This document shows, one piece after another, positions 8,563-16,857 of a stretch of DNA of 64,000 bases. This stretch comes from Palsa-1150 sp964531095 (GTDB lineage: Bacteria; Myxococcota_A; Polyangia; Polyangiales; Polyangiaceae). A program made the translations under genes and the position numbers. The number at the start of each line of letters is the position of its first letter. Positions within the stretch are counted from its first letter, which is position 1. The notes under the pieces are model-generated. The model worked only from the letters and a program-made list of their open reading frames with translations. It did not search any database and was not told the DNA's origin. The DNA lies in NCBI GenBank assembly GCA_964531095.1, contig CAZHED010000023.1:27642-91641 (forward strand). The letters run 5' to 3'.

Positions 8563-10092
8563 ATGAGCACGGAAAAGAGCGCGTCAGTTCGTCCGTCCGT
8601 CCGTCCTCCTGGCGAGGCTGCCGACGAGGTGACGGTCGGCACGGTCATTGCCGACAAATATCGAATCGACGCGCGCTTGGGCCGTGGCGGAATGGGAACC
8701 GTCTGGGCCTGCACTCACCTTGCCCTGGGCGACCGCATGGCGGTCAAGATCGTGTCTACATCCACCACCCTTTCTCGAGAGGTGCGCTCCCGCTTCTCGC
8801 GCGAGGCGCGCGCCTCCGCTCGACTCAAGTCGAGGTTCAGCGTGCAGGTGTTCGACAGCGGGGAACTCCCGCATGGAACGCCGTACATCGTGATGGAGTA
8901 CCTCGAGGGGGAGACGCTGCGTCAACATCTGCGCCGCGTCACACGCCTGCCGCTCCCGGAAACCGTTGGCATTGTGACCCAGGTCGCGCGTGGGCTGCAG
9001 CGCGCCCACGAGTCGGGGATCGTTCATCGCGACATCAAGCCCGACAACGTCTTTCTCGCGCAGACTCCCGACGACGGCGTCGTCGCGAAGGTCTTCGACT
9101 TTGGCGTTGCCAAGCTCATGGATGCCGCCAACGGGTCGGAGACCGTCGCGGGTATGTTCATCGGCACTCCCCAGTTCATGAGCCCGGAGCAGGCCATGGG
9201 CCGACCGGACGTGGATCACCGCACGGACGTCTATTCGCTCGGGGTGCTCGCATACCGGATGCTCACGGGGCTTTCCCTCTACGACACGACCTCGACCACA
9301 GCCCTTCTCATCAACATTTGCAAAGGGCCGCTGCCACAGTTGCGCGATCAGTTGCCCGACCTTCCGCCCGAAGTCGAATCCTGGTTTCAGCGGACGTGCG
9401 CGCGTGACCGCGACGTGCGATTCAGCTCGGCCAGCGAGTGTGCCGAGGCGCTGCTCGTGGCGGCCGGCATGAGTATATCGAAGCTTGCGGTGCCCGATTC
9501 CTACGTCTCAGGGACACACCTGGCGCGAGGAGTGGCCCTGAGCACGCCGGTTCCGGCCACGCGGGATCTGCCCGGGAGCACGCCGGTTCCGGCGACGCAG
9601 GATCTGCCTCGAAGCACGCCGGTCGGGGCTACACCAGTTCCGTCCTTGTCTGGGATGGATCCGCGTTCGATCACCGGGATGCACGCCGGACCGAGTTGGC
9701 GCAGCCTGGCTCTTGCCGTAAGCGTTCTGGGAGCCTTCGCTGTCCTGGTGCTCTCGATCGTGTTGCTGCGCTGGGCACGCGAGCCGCGCTCCGACGGAAT
9801 CCAAGCCCGCGTCGAGCAGCAACGAAAAACGGCGGAAGTGGAAAAGGAGATCGCCCCCTCCGCTCCAGCGACGGTGAAAGTGGGGCCAACCGTCGCGCCG
9901 TTCGATGGGGCGCCCTCAGCAGGCGCTCCCATGGTTTCGCGCCCCGTTGGTCCCCGTCCCGGGTATTCCGGTGCACAGACCCCACGGTCTTCGACCCAAA
10001 CCCCCGCGCCGAAGCGACAGGAGCCGGTTCCCACGCCGACCCCGCAGGTGGCGAAGAGCGCGAACAGCGCGATCACGGACGTGGGTTACTGA
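8563..10092 (+). CDS. Transmembrane Hanks-type Ser/Thr protein kinase
   Basis: 509 residues. The kinase domain (about 32-300) has all key motifs: Gly loop GRGGMG, Lys62 in MAVKIV, HRDIKPDN, DFGVAK and a SPEQAMG activation-segment end. The juxtamembrane part (about 325-365) carries a 12-residue repeat (STPVPATRDLPG, STPVPATQDLPR, then a partial copy). One membrane helix follows (about 390-415, LAVSVLGAFAVLVLSIVLL), then a Pro/Thr-rich extracytoplasmic tail. ATG 8563 is chosen because residues before it look non-coding and the kinase spacing fits. It is followed after 8 bp by a TPR/PEGA-like gene, an arrangement repeated near 50.7 kb. Substrate unknown. Confidence 0.88.
   Translation: MSTEKSASVRPSVRPPGEAADEVTVGTVIADKYRIDARLGRGGMGTVWACTHLALGDRMAVKIVSTSTTLSREVRSRFSREARASARLKSRFSVQVFDSGELPHGTPYIVMEYLEGETLRQHLRRVTRLPLPETVGIVTQVARGLQRAHESGIVHRDIKPDNVFLAQTPDDGVVAKVFDFGVAKLMDAANGSETVAGMFIGTPQFMSPEQAMGRPDVDHRTDVYSLGVLAYRMLTGLSLYDTTSTTALLINICKGPLPQLRDQLPDLPPEVESWFQRTCARDRDVRFSSASECAEALLVAAGMSISKLAVPDSYVSGTHLARGVALSTPVPATRDLPGSTPVPATQDLPRSTPVGATPVPSLSGMDPRSITGMHAGPSWRSLALAVSVLGAFAVLVLSIVLLRWAREPRSDGIQARVEQQRKTAEVEKEIAPSAPATVKVGPTVAPFDGAPSAGAPMVSRPVGPRPGYSGAQTPRSSTQTPAPKRQEPVPTPTPQVAKSANSAITDVGY
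9541..9633 (+). repeat. 36-bp in-frame tandem repeat in kinase linker
   Basis: Two full 36-bp units (9541-9576, 9577-9612) and a partial third encode a 12-residue repeat STPVPAT(R/Q)DLP(G/R) between the kinase domain and the membrane helix. Each unit offers new Ser/Thr positions next to Pro. Confidence 0.85.
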
Positions 10093-10100
10093 AGGAGACC

Positions 10101-11171
10101 ATGACCATGAAGGCCCCCTTGCGTTCTTCGTCGATGCCCGCCCGCGCGTGGCTGGCTCGAGGACCGCTCGTCGCGGTGTTGCTCACGACGGCCAACGCCT
10201 CCGCGCAAGTTACGGCGGGCGAGCAAAGCGCGGCGGACGTCACGATGGCGCGCCAGCTCGGCAATAAGGGCCTCGAGCTCGCTCAGTCCGGGGACTGCGC
10301 GGCGGCAGTCGATCCCCTGTCGCGGTCGGAGGCCATGCATCACGCGCCGACGACGCTGGCCATTCTCGGCGAATGCCACATCACGCTGGGCAAGCTCGTG
10401 GAGGGCGCGGAGGAGCTCACGCGGGTCGTTCGCGAAAATCTGGATCCGCTGGCGCCCGCTTCCTTCCATACCGCCCAGGACCGGGCGCGCATCCGCCTCG
10501 AAGAAGCGCGCCCTCGGATTCCGAAGGTGCGGCTCGTCGTGCGGGGAGCCGCTCCAAACGTTGCTCTGACGGTGCGATTTGATGGCGATTCGATCCCCGT
10601 CGCCTCGTTGGGGCTCGACCGTCCGGTGGATCCCGGTGCCCACCACGTGGAGGTGAGCGCGAACGGGTACAGCCATGCGAGCGGCGACCTGACTGTGCGC
10701 GAAGGCGAAACCCAAGAGTTGAGCCTCGAGCTCGTGCGCCTCCCGGAGACCGAATCCGGCGCGACGGCGGAAGGCTCTCGCAACGGGTCGACGGCTTCTG
10801 CGGCCGCTTCGCCCGAGCGACGGAGCCGCGTTCCAGCGTACGTCGCGTTCGGCATTGGCGCCGCTGGAATCGCCGCGGGTTCCGTCTTCGGGGCCGTCAC
10901 GCTTTCGAAGACGTCCGCCCTCGACAAGACGTGCCCCACCCGTGCGACGTGTCCCGTTAGCGCCCAGTCCGCCATCGACGCCTCGAAGACGACCGCATGG
11001 GCGTCGACGGTCTCGTTTGGCGTCGGCGCAGCGGCCTTACTGGCCGGCCTTTACTTCGCGTTGCGAGACCATCGTTCAGGGCCAGCAGCCAACGCAAGCG
11101 AGATCACGTCCCGCCCGATGTTGCACCCGTGGATCGGCTTTGGTTCGGGGGGGATCGATGGATCGTTTTGA
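10101..11171 (+). CDS. Membrane TPR/PEGA-like protein paired with kinase
   Basis: 356 residues, starting 8 bp after the kinase stop with a GGAG site (ATG 10101; ATG 10107 has better spacing). Signal peptide (ends NASAQ), then about two TPR-like helix pairs (about 45-130), a beta-rich domain resembling PEGA (about 140-215, DPGAHHVEVSANGY), a linker, and two membrane helices (about 252-275 and 300-325). The loop between the helices carries TCPTRATCP, which could be disulfide-bonded. This architecture is common next to myxobacterial Ser/Thr kinases. The order implies a kinase-linked envelope sensor or scaffold, which is inference. A protein of the same layout sits at 49666-50691. Confidence 0.75.
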   Translation: MTMKAPLRSSSMPARAWLARGPLVAVLLTTANASAQVTAGEQSAADVTMARQLGNKGLELAQSGDCAAAVDPLSRSEAMHHAPTTLAILGECHITLGKLVEGAEELTRVVRENLDPLAPASFHTAQDRARIRLEEARPRIPKVRLVVRGAAPNVALTVRFDGDSIPVASLGLDRPVDPGAHHVEVSANGYSHASGDLTVREGETQELSLELVRLPETESGATAEGSRNGSTASAAASPERRSRVPAYVAFGIGAAGIAAGSVFGAVTLSKTSALDKTCPTRATCPVSAQSAIDASKTTAWASTVSFGVGAAALLAGLYFALRDHRSGPAANASEITSRPMLHPWIGFGSGGIDGSF

Positions 11172-11194
11172 CGACAATCCGGAGTCACACGACC

Positions 11195-12835
11195 ATGCAT
11201 AGACGATCGGCAGCCTTCGACGCTCGCTTTTCCCCGAGCAAGCTGGCGGTCGCCTCGCTGGCCGCGGTCTCTCTCTTGGGGTGCACTCTCATCGCCAGGA
11301 CGGACGACTTTGCGGTGCGTGCCACCGCAAGCGAACCCTTCGACGCCACCAGCGGCGACGGAGGGTTGCGAGCGCCGAGCGGCGCTCCGGACGCGTGCGC
11401 CTCGGACACATCGACCTGCAGCACAGGCGCGTGCACGTTCTCCTTTGACAACCGTCGGATCATCGGGTTCTCCGAAGACGCGTCGTTACCCCCGCTGCCC
11501 GAAGCGGGTGCGGGACCAATCGCCGACGCGCAGGACGAGGATGGGGGCGTCGCCGAGGCTGGCCACACGGGAGGTGGCGGCGGAGGTGGCGGCGGAGGTG
11601 GGGGCGGAGGTGGCAGAAACGGAGGTGGCGCCGGAAACGACGGAGGCGGAGGGAACGACGGAGGCGGTGGAAACGACGGAGGCGACAGCGGGAGCCTGGG
11701 CGACGAAGGCGGCGTGGGTTCAGCGGGCGCAACGGCCTGCTCGAGCCTCCCTCAGCCTGTATTCATCGTGGGTGCCGGTGGACTCTTGTCCATCGGCGAG
11801 CAGCTCGGGGCCCTGACGGCGATGGTACCAATCACCGTGGTATACGTGAGCGCGCACGCTTGCGACGGTGCCAACGCGGTGATTCTCAACCAGACCACGC
11901 TCACTCTCGGAGCAACGACGGGCACCTACTGGGACGTCAGCGGGACCGCCCACACCTGCCAGCTCGACCCTGCGGGGAACTACGCGGACATCGGCCTGAC
12001 TCCACTGTTTCCGGAGTCGTGCCTCTCGTTGCCTCAGGGTACTCCGGGCGTGGGGGACTTTCTCGGCCCGATCGTGCCGGAGGCCATGGTGGTCCCCATC
12101 GCCTCGACGCAAAAGACGATAAGCGCCGAGGCGCTCTACTACACGTTCGGCCTGGGGCCCGGTGCCGTGGCGCCGTGGACGGACCGGACCTTCGTGTTCC
12201 AGAATCCGACGTCGACTGCCCAGCTCGACTTCGGAATCGCGATTGGCGTTCCACCTGGCGTCTGGCAGGGATCGCTGCAATCCGGCTCCAACCAGACCGT
12301 CACCGCGGTCGTCACTTCGACGGACCCGGAAAAGACACTCACGTGCATGGGCACGGACCTGGTAGAGAGCATTTCCAGAAGCTCGACGCTCAAAGAGCTC
12401 GCGTATCAAGATTTCGGTCAAAGCTGCGCCTACTACCCGAACTTGACGGCGACCAGCGCAGACAAGGTGAACGTGCGCAACGGCCGCTATCCGGTCTGGG
12501 GCTTCACGCACATGCTGACCAAGGTCAATAACCAGAATGTGCCTCTCAACCACACCGCGGGCCAGATCGTCCTTTATTTCACCGGAAACGCGCCAACGCC
12601 CACCGGCAATTTCCTCCAATTCGTGATCCAGGACCGTCTCGTTCCTCCGTGCGCGATGGGCGTCACGCGGTCCTTCGAGATGGGTCCGCTGTCGCCCTAC
12701 TCGCCGAGCCCTGGCTGCAGCTGCTACTTCGATAGCGTGGCGACCGGGAGCACCGCCTGCAAATCCTGCGTGACCGCAGCCGATTGCCCTGCCGAGTCAC
12801 CCGACTGCAATCTCGGATTCTGCGAGGCCCACTGA
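11195..12835 (+). CDS. Gly-rich lipoprotein, third gene of kinase cassette
   Basis: 546 residues. The signal peptide ends in SLLGC (Cys30), marking a lipoprotein. A GGAG site lies 10 nt before the ATG. Residues about 125-175 are a Gly-only and GGND tract that probably acts as a flexible stalk. The remainder (about 180-515) is a beta-rich domain I do not recognise. The C-terminus is Cys-rich (CSCYF, CKSCVTAADCP, CNLGFC), resembling small disulfide knots of myxobacterial surface proteins. It follows the TPR gene by 23 bp and is likely co-transcribed. Function unknown; a surface-exposed partner of the kinase cassette is plausible. Confidence 0.7.
   Translation: MHRRSAAFDARFSPSKLAVASLAAVSLLGCTLIARTDDFAVRATASEPFDATSGDGGLRAPSGAPDACASDTSTCSTGACTFSFDNRRIIGFSEDASLPPLPEAGAGPIADAQDEDGGVAEAGHTGGGGGGGGGGGGGGGRNGGGAGNDGGGGNDGGGGNDGGDSGSLGDEGGVGSAGATACSSLPQPVFIVGAGGLLSIGEQLGALTAMVPITVVYVSAHACDGANAVILNQTTLTLGATTGTYWDVSGTAHTCQLDPAGNYADIGLTPLFPESCLSLPQGTPGVGDFLGPIVPEAMVVPIASTQKTISAEALYYTFGLGPGAVAPWTDRTFVFQNPTSTAQLDFGIAIGVPPGVWQGSLQSGSNQTVTAVVTSTDPEKTLTCMGTDLVESISRSSTLKELAYQDFGQSCAYYPNLTATSADKVNVRNGRYPVWGFTHMLTKVNNQNVPLNHTAGQIVLYFTGNAPTPTGNFLQFVIQDRLVPPCAMGVTRSFEMGPLSPYSPSPGCSCYFDSVATGSTACKSCVTAADCPAESPDCNLGFCEAH
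11571..11695 (+). repeat. Poly-Gly / GGND low-complexity coding tract
   Basis: GGAGGTGGCGGC-type 12-mers pass into GGAGGCGG(A/T)(G/A)GGAACGAC units, encoding about 15 consecutive Gly followed by GGGND repeats. The tract is simple sequence inside the lipoprotein gene and is likely to vary in length. Confidence 0.8.
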
Positions 12836-13014
12836 CGGGGAGCCGACCGCCGAGGCGATGAGGAGGCAAGCTCCTGGTCGGAGCTGCCTTCGCGGCGCGG
12901 CGCGGCGCGACTGGGGGGCCTGCGACCGTCCCTCCTTCGCGCGTCGCGCGGCCCGCGGCGACCCGCGCATCTCCGGACCCAAGGCGCGACGCGCGCGACC
13001 TCCACTGCCGACAC

Positions 13015-13043
13015 TTGAAGCCCCGCTCTCTTTTCACTACGGT
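13015..13043 (+). promoter_or_regulatory. Possible sigma-70-type promoter for yebC
   Basis: TTGAAG (13015-13020), a 17-bp spacer and TACGGT (13038-13043), about 50 bp before the yebC ATG. The -35 box is good; the -10 box matches only TAnnnT. No experimental support. Confidence 0.35.
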
Positions 13044-13091
13044 GGCCGCTTCCCGTCAGCGCGCGAGACCTCAGCACAGCAGGCGCATACC

Positions 13092-13841
13092 ATGAGCGGC
13101 CATTCCAAGTGGGCCACCATCAAGCACAAGAAGGGCGCCCTCGACGCCAAGCGCGGCAAGCTCTTCACGAAGCTGATCAAAGAAATAACCGTCGCGGCGC
13201 GCATTGGCGGTGGTGACGTCGCCGGCAACGCGCGTCTGCGGAAGGCCGTCGCCGATGCAAAGGCCCAGTCGATGCCGGGCGACACGATTCAGCGCGCCGT
13301 CAAGCGAGGCACCGGCGAGCTCGAAGGCGTGGCCTACGAAGAGGTGATGTACGAAGGAACCGGTCCGTGCGGCACGCTGTTCCTCGTGGAAGCGATGACG
13401 GACAACCGCAACCGTACGGTCGCGGAGATTCGCAAGATGTTCGAGAAGCACAACGGCCTGCTCGGCAGCGCGGGGACGGCCGGCTGGGCGTTCGACAAGC
13501 GGGGGCTCGTCACAGTGGGCAAAGAGGCGACCGAAGACCAGCTCATGGAGGTCGCCGTGGGCGCGGGAGCGGACGACTATGTGAACGCCGGCGACGAATG
13601 GCAGCTGACGACGCCGTCCGACGCGCTGAACGGCGTCGTCGATGCGCTCGAGAAGGCTGGAATCAAGCCGAAGTCGAGCGCGCTCGGGTATGTGCCCAAA
13701 GTGAAGAAACCGCTCGCGGGTCGAGATGCGGAGGTCGCCCTCAACCTCGTCGAGGTTCTGGACGATCACGACGATGTCCAAAACGTCTACGCCGATTTCG
13801 ATATCGCGGAAGACGAGCTTCTGCGCATTCACGGCGCGTGA
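13092..13841 (+). CDS. yebC: YebC/PmpR/TACO1-family protein
   Basis: 249 residues, the standard family length. The N-terminus MSGHSKWATIKHKKGALDAK is the family hallmark, followed by RGKLFTKL, an EGVAYEEVMYEGTGP segment and NRNRTVAEIR. The family includes DNA-binding transcription regulators and ribosome-associated factors; the bacterial role of this copy cannot be told from sequence. It is followed after 28 bp by ruvC, a common pairing. Confidence 0.96.
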   Translation: MSGHSKWATIKHKKGALDAKRGKLFTKLIKEITVAARIGGGDVAGNARLRKAVADAKAQSMPGDTIQRAVKRGTGELEGVAYEEVMYEGTGPCGTLFLVEAMTDNRNRTVAEIRKMFEKHNGLLGSAGTAGWAFDKRGLVTVGKEATEDQLMEVAVGAGADDYVNAGDEWQLTTPSDALNGVVDALEKAGIKPKSSALGYVPKVKKPLAGRDAEVALNLVEVLDDHDDVQNVYADFDIAEDELLRIHGA

Positions 13842-13869
13842 GCGGGGCTCGCCGGGAGCGAGCGACGCG

Positions 13870-14415
13870 ATGATCGTTCTCGGCATTGACCCCGGCACGC
13901 GGCGCCTCGGCTGGGGCGTCGTCGAGCGGCGTGGTACGCGGCTCGTTCACCGCGGGCACGGCGTCATCCATGCCGACGAGCACCAGCCCATCGCGTCTCG
14001 CCTCGTGACCATCGAGAGAGACCTCGTCGAAGTGGTGCGGGCTCACGCTCCGATCGTCGCGAGCGTCGAGGCGCTCTTCTACGCCAAAGACGCCCAGGCG
14101 GCCGCCAAGCTGGGCCACGCGCGGGGTGTCGTGCTGCTCGTATGCGCCCGGGCTGGGCTCGAGGTCTTCGAGTACGCGCCCGCCCTCGTGAAGCGGGCGG
14201 TCGCGGGCAGCGGGCGCGCAGAGAAGTCGCAAGTCGCCCAGATGATCCGGGTCGTGCTTGGCCTACCGAGCGCGCCACCTGCCGACGCGGCCGACGCGCT
14301 GGCGCTCGCGGTGACCCACCTGCAGCGCCCGCAGGCGTTGATTTTGCCTCGACCGAGGCGGGAACGCGTCGTGCAAACCCCCGCGGCGGGCATAAAACGG
14401 GGCCCCAGCGGTTGA
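13870..14415 (+). CDS. ruvC: Crossover junction endodeoxyribonuclease RuvC
   Basis: 181 residues. Resolves Holliday junctions by paired nicks as a dimer on RuvAB-bound junctions. The acidic catalytic residues are all present: Asp7 (GIDPGT), Glu67 (SVEALFYAKD), Asp139 and Asp142 (PADAADALA). The C-terminus has a basic extension (PRPRRERV). ATG 13870 starts the canonical MIVLGIDPGTRRLGWG. In many genomes ruvA and ruvB follow; here lolA follows instead, so ruvAB must be elsewhere. Probably co-transcribed with yebC. Confidence 0.96.
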   Translation: MIVLGIDPGTRRLGWGVVERRGTRLVHRGHGVIHADEHQPIASRLVTIERDLVEVVRAHAPIVASVEALFYAKDAQAAAKLGHARGVVLLVCARAGLEVFEYAPALVKRAVAGSGRAEKSQVAQMIRVVLGLPSAPPADAADALALAVTHLQRPQALILPRPRRERVVQTPAAGIKRGPSG

Positions 14416-14478
14416 GCCTTCATTCGAGGCGTGCTTCGCCTGCCCAAAGGGCTTACGTTTCGCCGTAGATCCGAGAAC

Positions 14479-15180
14479 ATGCCGAAGCTTCTTCCGATGG
14501 TACTTGCCGCCGTTGCGATCGCAGCCCCCTGCGGCGTCCACGCGGACATCGGCGTGGCGCAGACCCCGTCCGCGCTCCCGACGGCAGGGTCGGCGCCGAG
14601 CGCTGGCCCTGCCGTGACCGCCGTCCAGGCCTTCTATGACAAATCGCAAACGTTCAAGAGCGACTTCGAGCAGAGGTTCTGGGTCAAGGCGTATAGCCAA
14701 GAAAAGAGCTCGCGCGGGCACGTCACGTTCGCAAAGCCCGGCAAGATGGACTGGGTGTACCTCGATCCCAAGGACAACCGCGTGGTCTCCGACGGGAGCG
14801 TGATCAAAGTGTACGAGGCGGCAAACAAGCAAATGTACGAGCAGCCGGTCGCGAAGTCGCAATACCCGGCGGCGCTTTCGTTTCTCACGGGCACCGGCAA
14901 GCTGGCCGACGCGTTCGACTTCGAGCTCGTGTCAGGACAAGAAATGAAGTTCTCCGGCGGCTATGTCCTCGTCGGTACGCCAAAGCAGCCGACACCCGCC
15001 TATGCCAAAGTTCTCTTCTACGTCGACGCTGTGACGTCGCAGGTGCGGCGGGTGAACATCATCGACGGCCAGGGTAACCGGAACCGCTTCGACTTTGCGA
15101 ACCCCAAGATCAACGAGCCCATCGCCCCAGGGGAATTCACGTTCACGCCCCCTGCCGGCACTACTGTCATCCGTCCGTAA
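14479..15180 (+). CDS. lolA: Outer-membrane lipoprotein carrier LolA
   Basis: 233 residues with a signal peptide (MPKLLPMVLAAVAIAA) and a LolA fold: AVQAFYDKSQTFKSDFEQRF, SRGHVTFAKPGKMDWVY, SDGSVIKVYEA and the C-terminal INEPIAPGEFTFTPPAGT typical of the family. It shuttles lipoproteins released by LolCDE across the periplasm to the outer membrane, which suits the many lipoproteins in this window. An Ala/Pro/Ser-rich linker (about 25-50) precedes the domain. No lolB or lolCDE nearby. Start chosen at the Met opening the signal peptide. Confidence 0.9.
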   Translation: MPKLLPMVLAAVAIAAPCGVHADIGVAQTPSALPTAGSAPSAGPAVTAVQAFYDKSQTFKSDFEQRFWVKAYSQEKSSRGHVTFAKPGKMDWVYLDPKDNRVVSDGSVIKVYEAANKQMYEQPVAKSQYPAALSFLTGTGKLADAFDFELVSGQEMKFSGGYVLVGTPKQPTPAYAKVLFYVDAVTSQVRRVNIIDGQGNRNRFDFANPKINEPIAPGEFTFTPPAGTTVIRP

Positions 15181-15215
15181 ACCCAGGTGAGCCGCGGCAA
15201 TCCGAGACGCGCCGA

Positions 15216-16463
15216 ATGAAGCGCCGCCGATCGCTCACGCACGTTGGCGGCGCTGTCGAGACGTTGGGGGCGCCCGATGTCGCGGCCGCGCTCGCCCAGG
15301 CACTCGAAGTGTCGGGCGCGCCCGAGCCATCCGGAAAGGGCGACGCGGCGGCGGACGATCCGGACCGCGACCACGTCCATGGCTTTCACACCTACCCGGC
15401 GCGCATGCATCCGGCGACCGCCGCGAGGCTGGTCCGCGCCGTGTCCGACGGTAGCGCGACATTGCTCGACCCCTTTTGCGGTTCGGGCACGGTGCTGGTC
15501 GAGGCCATGATCGCAGGCCGACGCGCGTCGGGGGTGGACTTGAACCCGCTCGCCGTACGCCTCGCCCGCGTCAAGACGAGCCCTGGTGACCCCCTGTCCC
15601 GCCCGCAGATCACGGCCGCCGCCCGCGACGTGGCCGCCTTCGCCGACGAGCGTCGCGAGCGCCGCGCCGGCGCGACACGTCGTTACCCGGCGGAGGACGT
15701 CGCGTCGTTCGAGCCTCACGTGCTCCTCGAGCTCGATTCGCTCCGAGCCGGCATCGCCGAGCGCGGCCGCGACGACGCGTACGTACGGGAAGCTCTCGAG
15801 CTGGTGCTCAGCTCGATCTTGCTGAAGATCAGCCGCCGAGCCTCCGACACGTCGGAGCATATGGCGACGCGCCGGATCGCGGCGGGGTATCCGGCGCGCC
15901 TGTTCATCCGCAAGGCCGCGGAGCTCGTGCGACGACTCGCGACGCTCTCCGCTCTCCTGCCGCCTGGAGTCCCGGCTGCGACTGTCGCCCTGGACGACGC
16001 GGCGCGGCTGCGAGCGGTCGACGCGAGCAGCGTCGACGCGATCGTCACCTCTCCGCCGTACGCCTCGACCTACGACTACATTGCTCACCACGCGCTGCGG
16101 ATGCGCTGGCTCGGCCTCGACCCGAGTGGGCTCCTAACAGGCGAGATGGGCGCGCGCAGACAGTACGCGCGGCTCGATCCAGGCGCCGCCCGCGAAAGGT
16201 GGACGCGCGATCTGGCGACCGCCTTCCGCGCGATGTCTCGCGTATGCCGCAAAGGCGCGCGAGTCGCGGTCGTGCTGGCCGATTCGGCGGTCGGCGACGA
16301 AGCGCTACGCGCCGACGCGATCGTCGCGGCGGTCGCACCCGGCGCCGGCTTCACCCTGCTCGCGCGCGCGTCCCAGCAGCGTCCCTATTTCCACGGGCCG
16401 ACGGCGCGTGCGTTTCGTGATGCGCCCCGCGCGGAGCACGCGATCGCGCTCGAGAAACGATAA
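15216..16463 (+). CDS. SPPY-type DNA methyltransferase-like protein
   Basis: 415 residues. An N-terminal FHTYPARMHP segment is followed by the AdoMet-binding motif I LLDPFCGSGTVLVEAMIAGR, a motif-II-like GVDLNPLA, and after a helical insert the catalytic-type motif IV TSPPYASTYDY (about residues 278-288). The SPPY tetrapeptide is typical of amino-methyltransferases (N4-cytosine or some N6-adenine), and the FH(P/T)YPA(K/R)M element is seen in that group. No restriction endonuclease gene is adjacent, so it would be a solitary enzyme; an RNA substrate cannot be excluded. Lies 35 bp after lolA. Confidence 0.75.
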   Translation: MKRRRSLTHVGGAVETLGAPDVAAALAQALEVSGAPEPSGKGDAAADDPDRDHVHGFHTYPARMHPATAARLVRAVSDGSATLLDPFCGSGTVLVEAMIAGRRASGVDLNPLAVRLARVKTSPGDPLSRPQITAAARDVAAFADERRERRAGATRRYPAEDVASFEPHVLLELDSLRAGIAERGRDDAYVREALELVLSSILLKISRRASDTSEHMATRRIAAGYPARLFIRKAAELVRRLATLSALLPPGVPAATVALDDAARLRAVDASSVDAIVTSPPYASTYDYIAHHALRMRWLGLDPSGLLTGEMGARRQYARLDPGAARERWTRDLATAFRAMSRVCRKGARVAVVLADSAVGDEALRADAIVAAVAPGAGFTLLARASQQRPYFHGPTARAFRDAPRAEHAIALEKR

Positions 16464-16529
16464 TTCTTTTCGTCGCCCGCCGATTTGCGATTCACGGGAA
16501 GACGGGAAGACGGCAAGGTTGGCGGATCA

Positions 16530-16835
16530 ATGCCTGTCGTCGTCTTCGAATCCTCCGGGGGTGTCGTGGTCGTGGCCGACGCCCCCGCCGGGGGGCGTCT
16601 GGTCGACCTTTGCGACGAGCAGCGAGCGCCCGTCCCATTCTCCTGCCGAAGCGCGAGCTGCGGCACTTGCCGAATCGACGTGTTGGAGGGCGCGGAGTTG
16701 CTCGAGCCGCCATGCGAAGACGAGCTCTATGTGCTCAACCTCTTTGGCGACAACCCTGCACGTTGCCGTCTTGCCTGCCAAACGCGTGTTCGGGCGAGTA
16801 GCGGGCGGGTTCGGGTGCGTGCGGCCGATCCGTAG
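16530..16835 (+). CDS. Plant-type [2Fe-2S] ferredoxin
   Basis: 101 residues. Cluster ligands are Cys39, Cys44, Cys47 (FSCRSASCGTC) and Cys83 (CRLACQT), with the spacing of plant-type ferredoxins. A one-electron carrier, cytoplasmic. ATG 16530 is preferred over an upstream in-frame ATG because it directly starts the first beta-strand (MPVVVFES). No obvious reductase or oxygenase partner lies beside it. Confidence 0.9.
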   Translation: MPVVVFESSGGVVVVADAPAGGRLVDLCDEQRAPVPFSCRSASCGTCRIDVLEGAELLEPPCEDELYVLNLFGDNPARCRLACQTRVRASSGRVRVRAADP

Positions 16836-16857
16836 GCGCGTAGCAGCGTGGCCCGGG

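Noticed and set aside
8110..8566. Several short open frames between the beta-helix and kinase genes
   Set aside because: Overlapping on both strands, no motif, no ribosome site, and expected by chance in GC-rich DNA.
16538..16560. tRNA T-loop-like TTCGAATCC
   Set aside because: It lies inside the ferredoxin gene and no acceptor stem or anticodon arm can be drawn.
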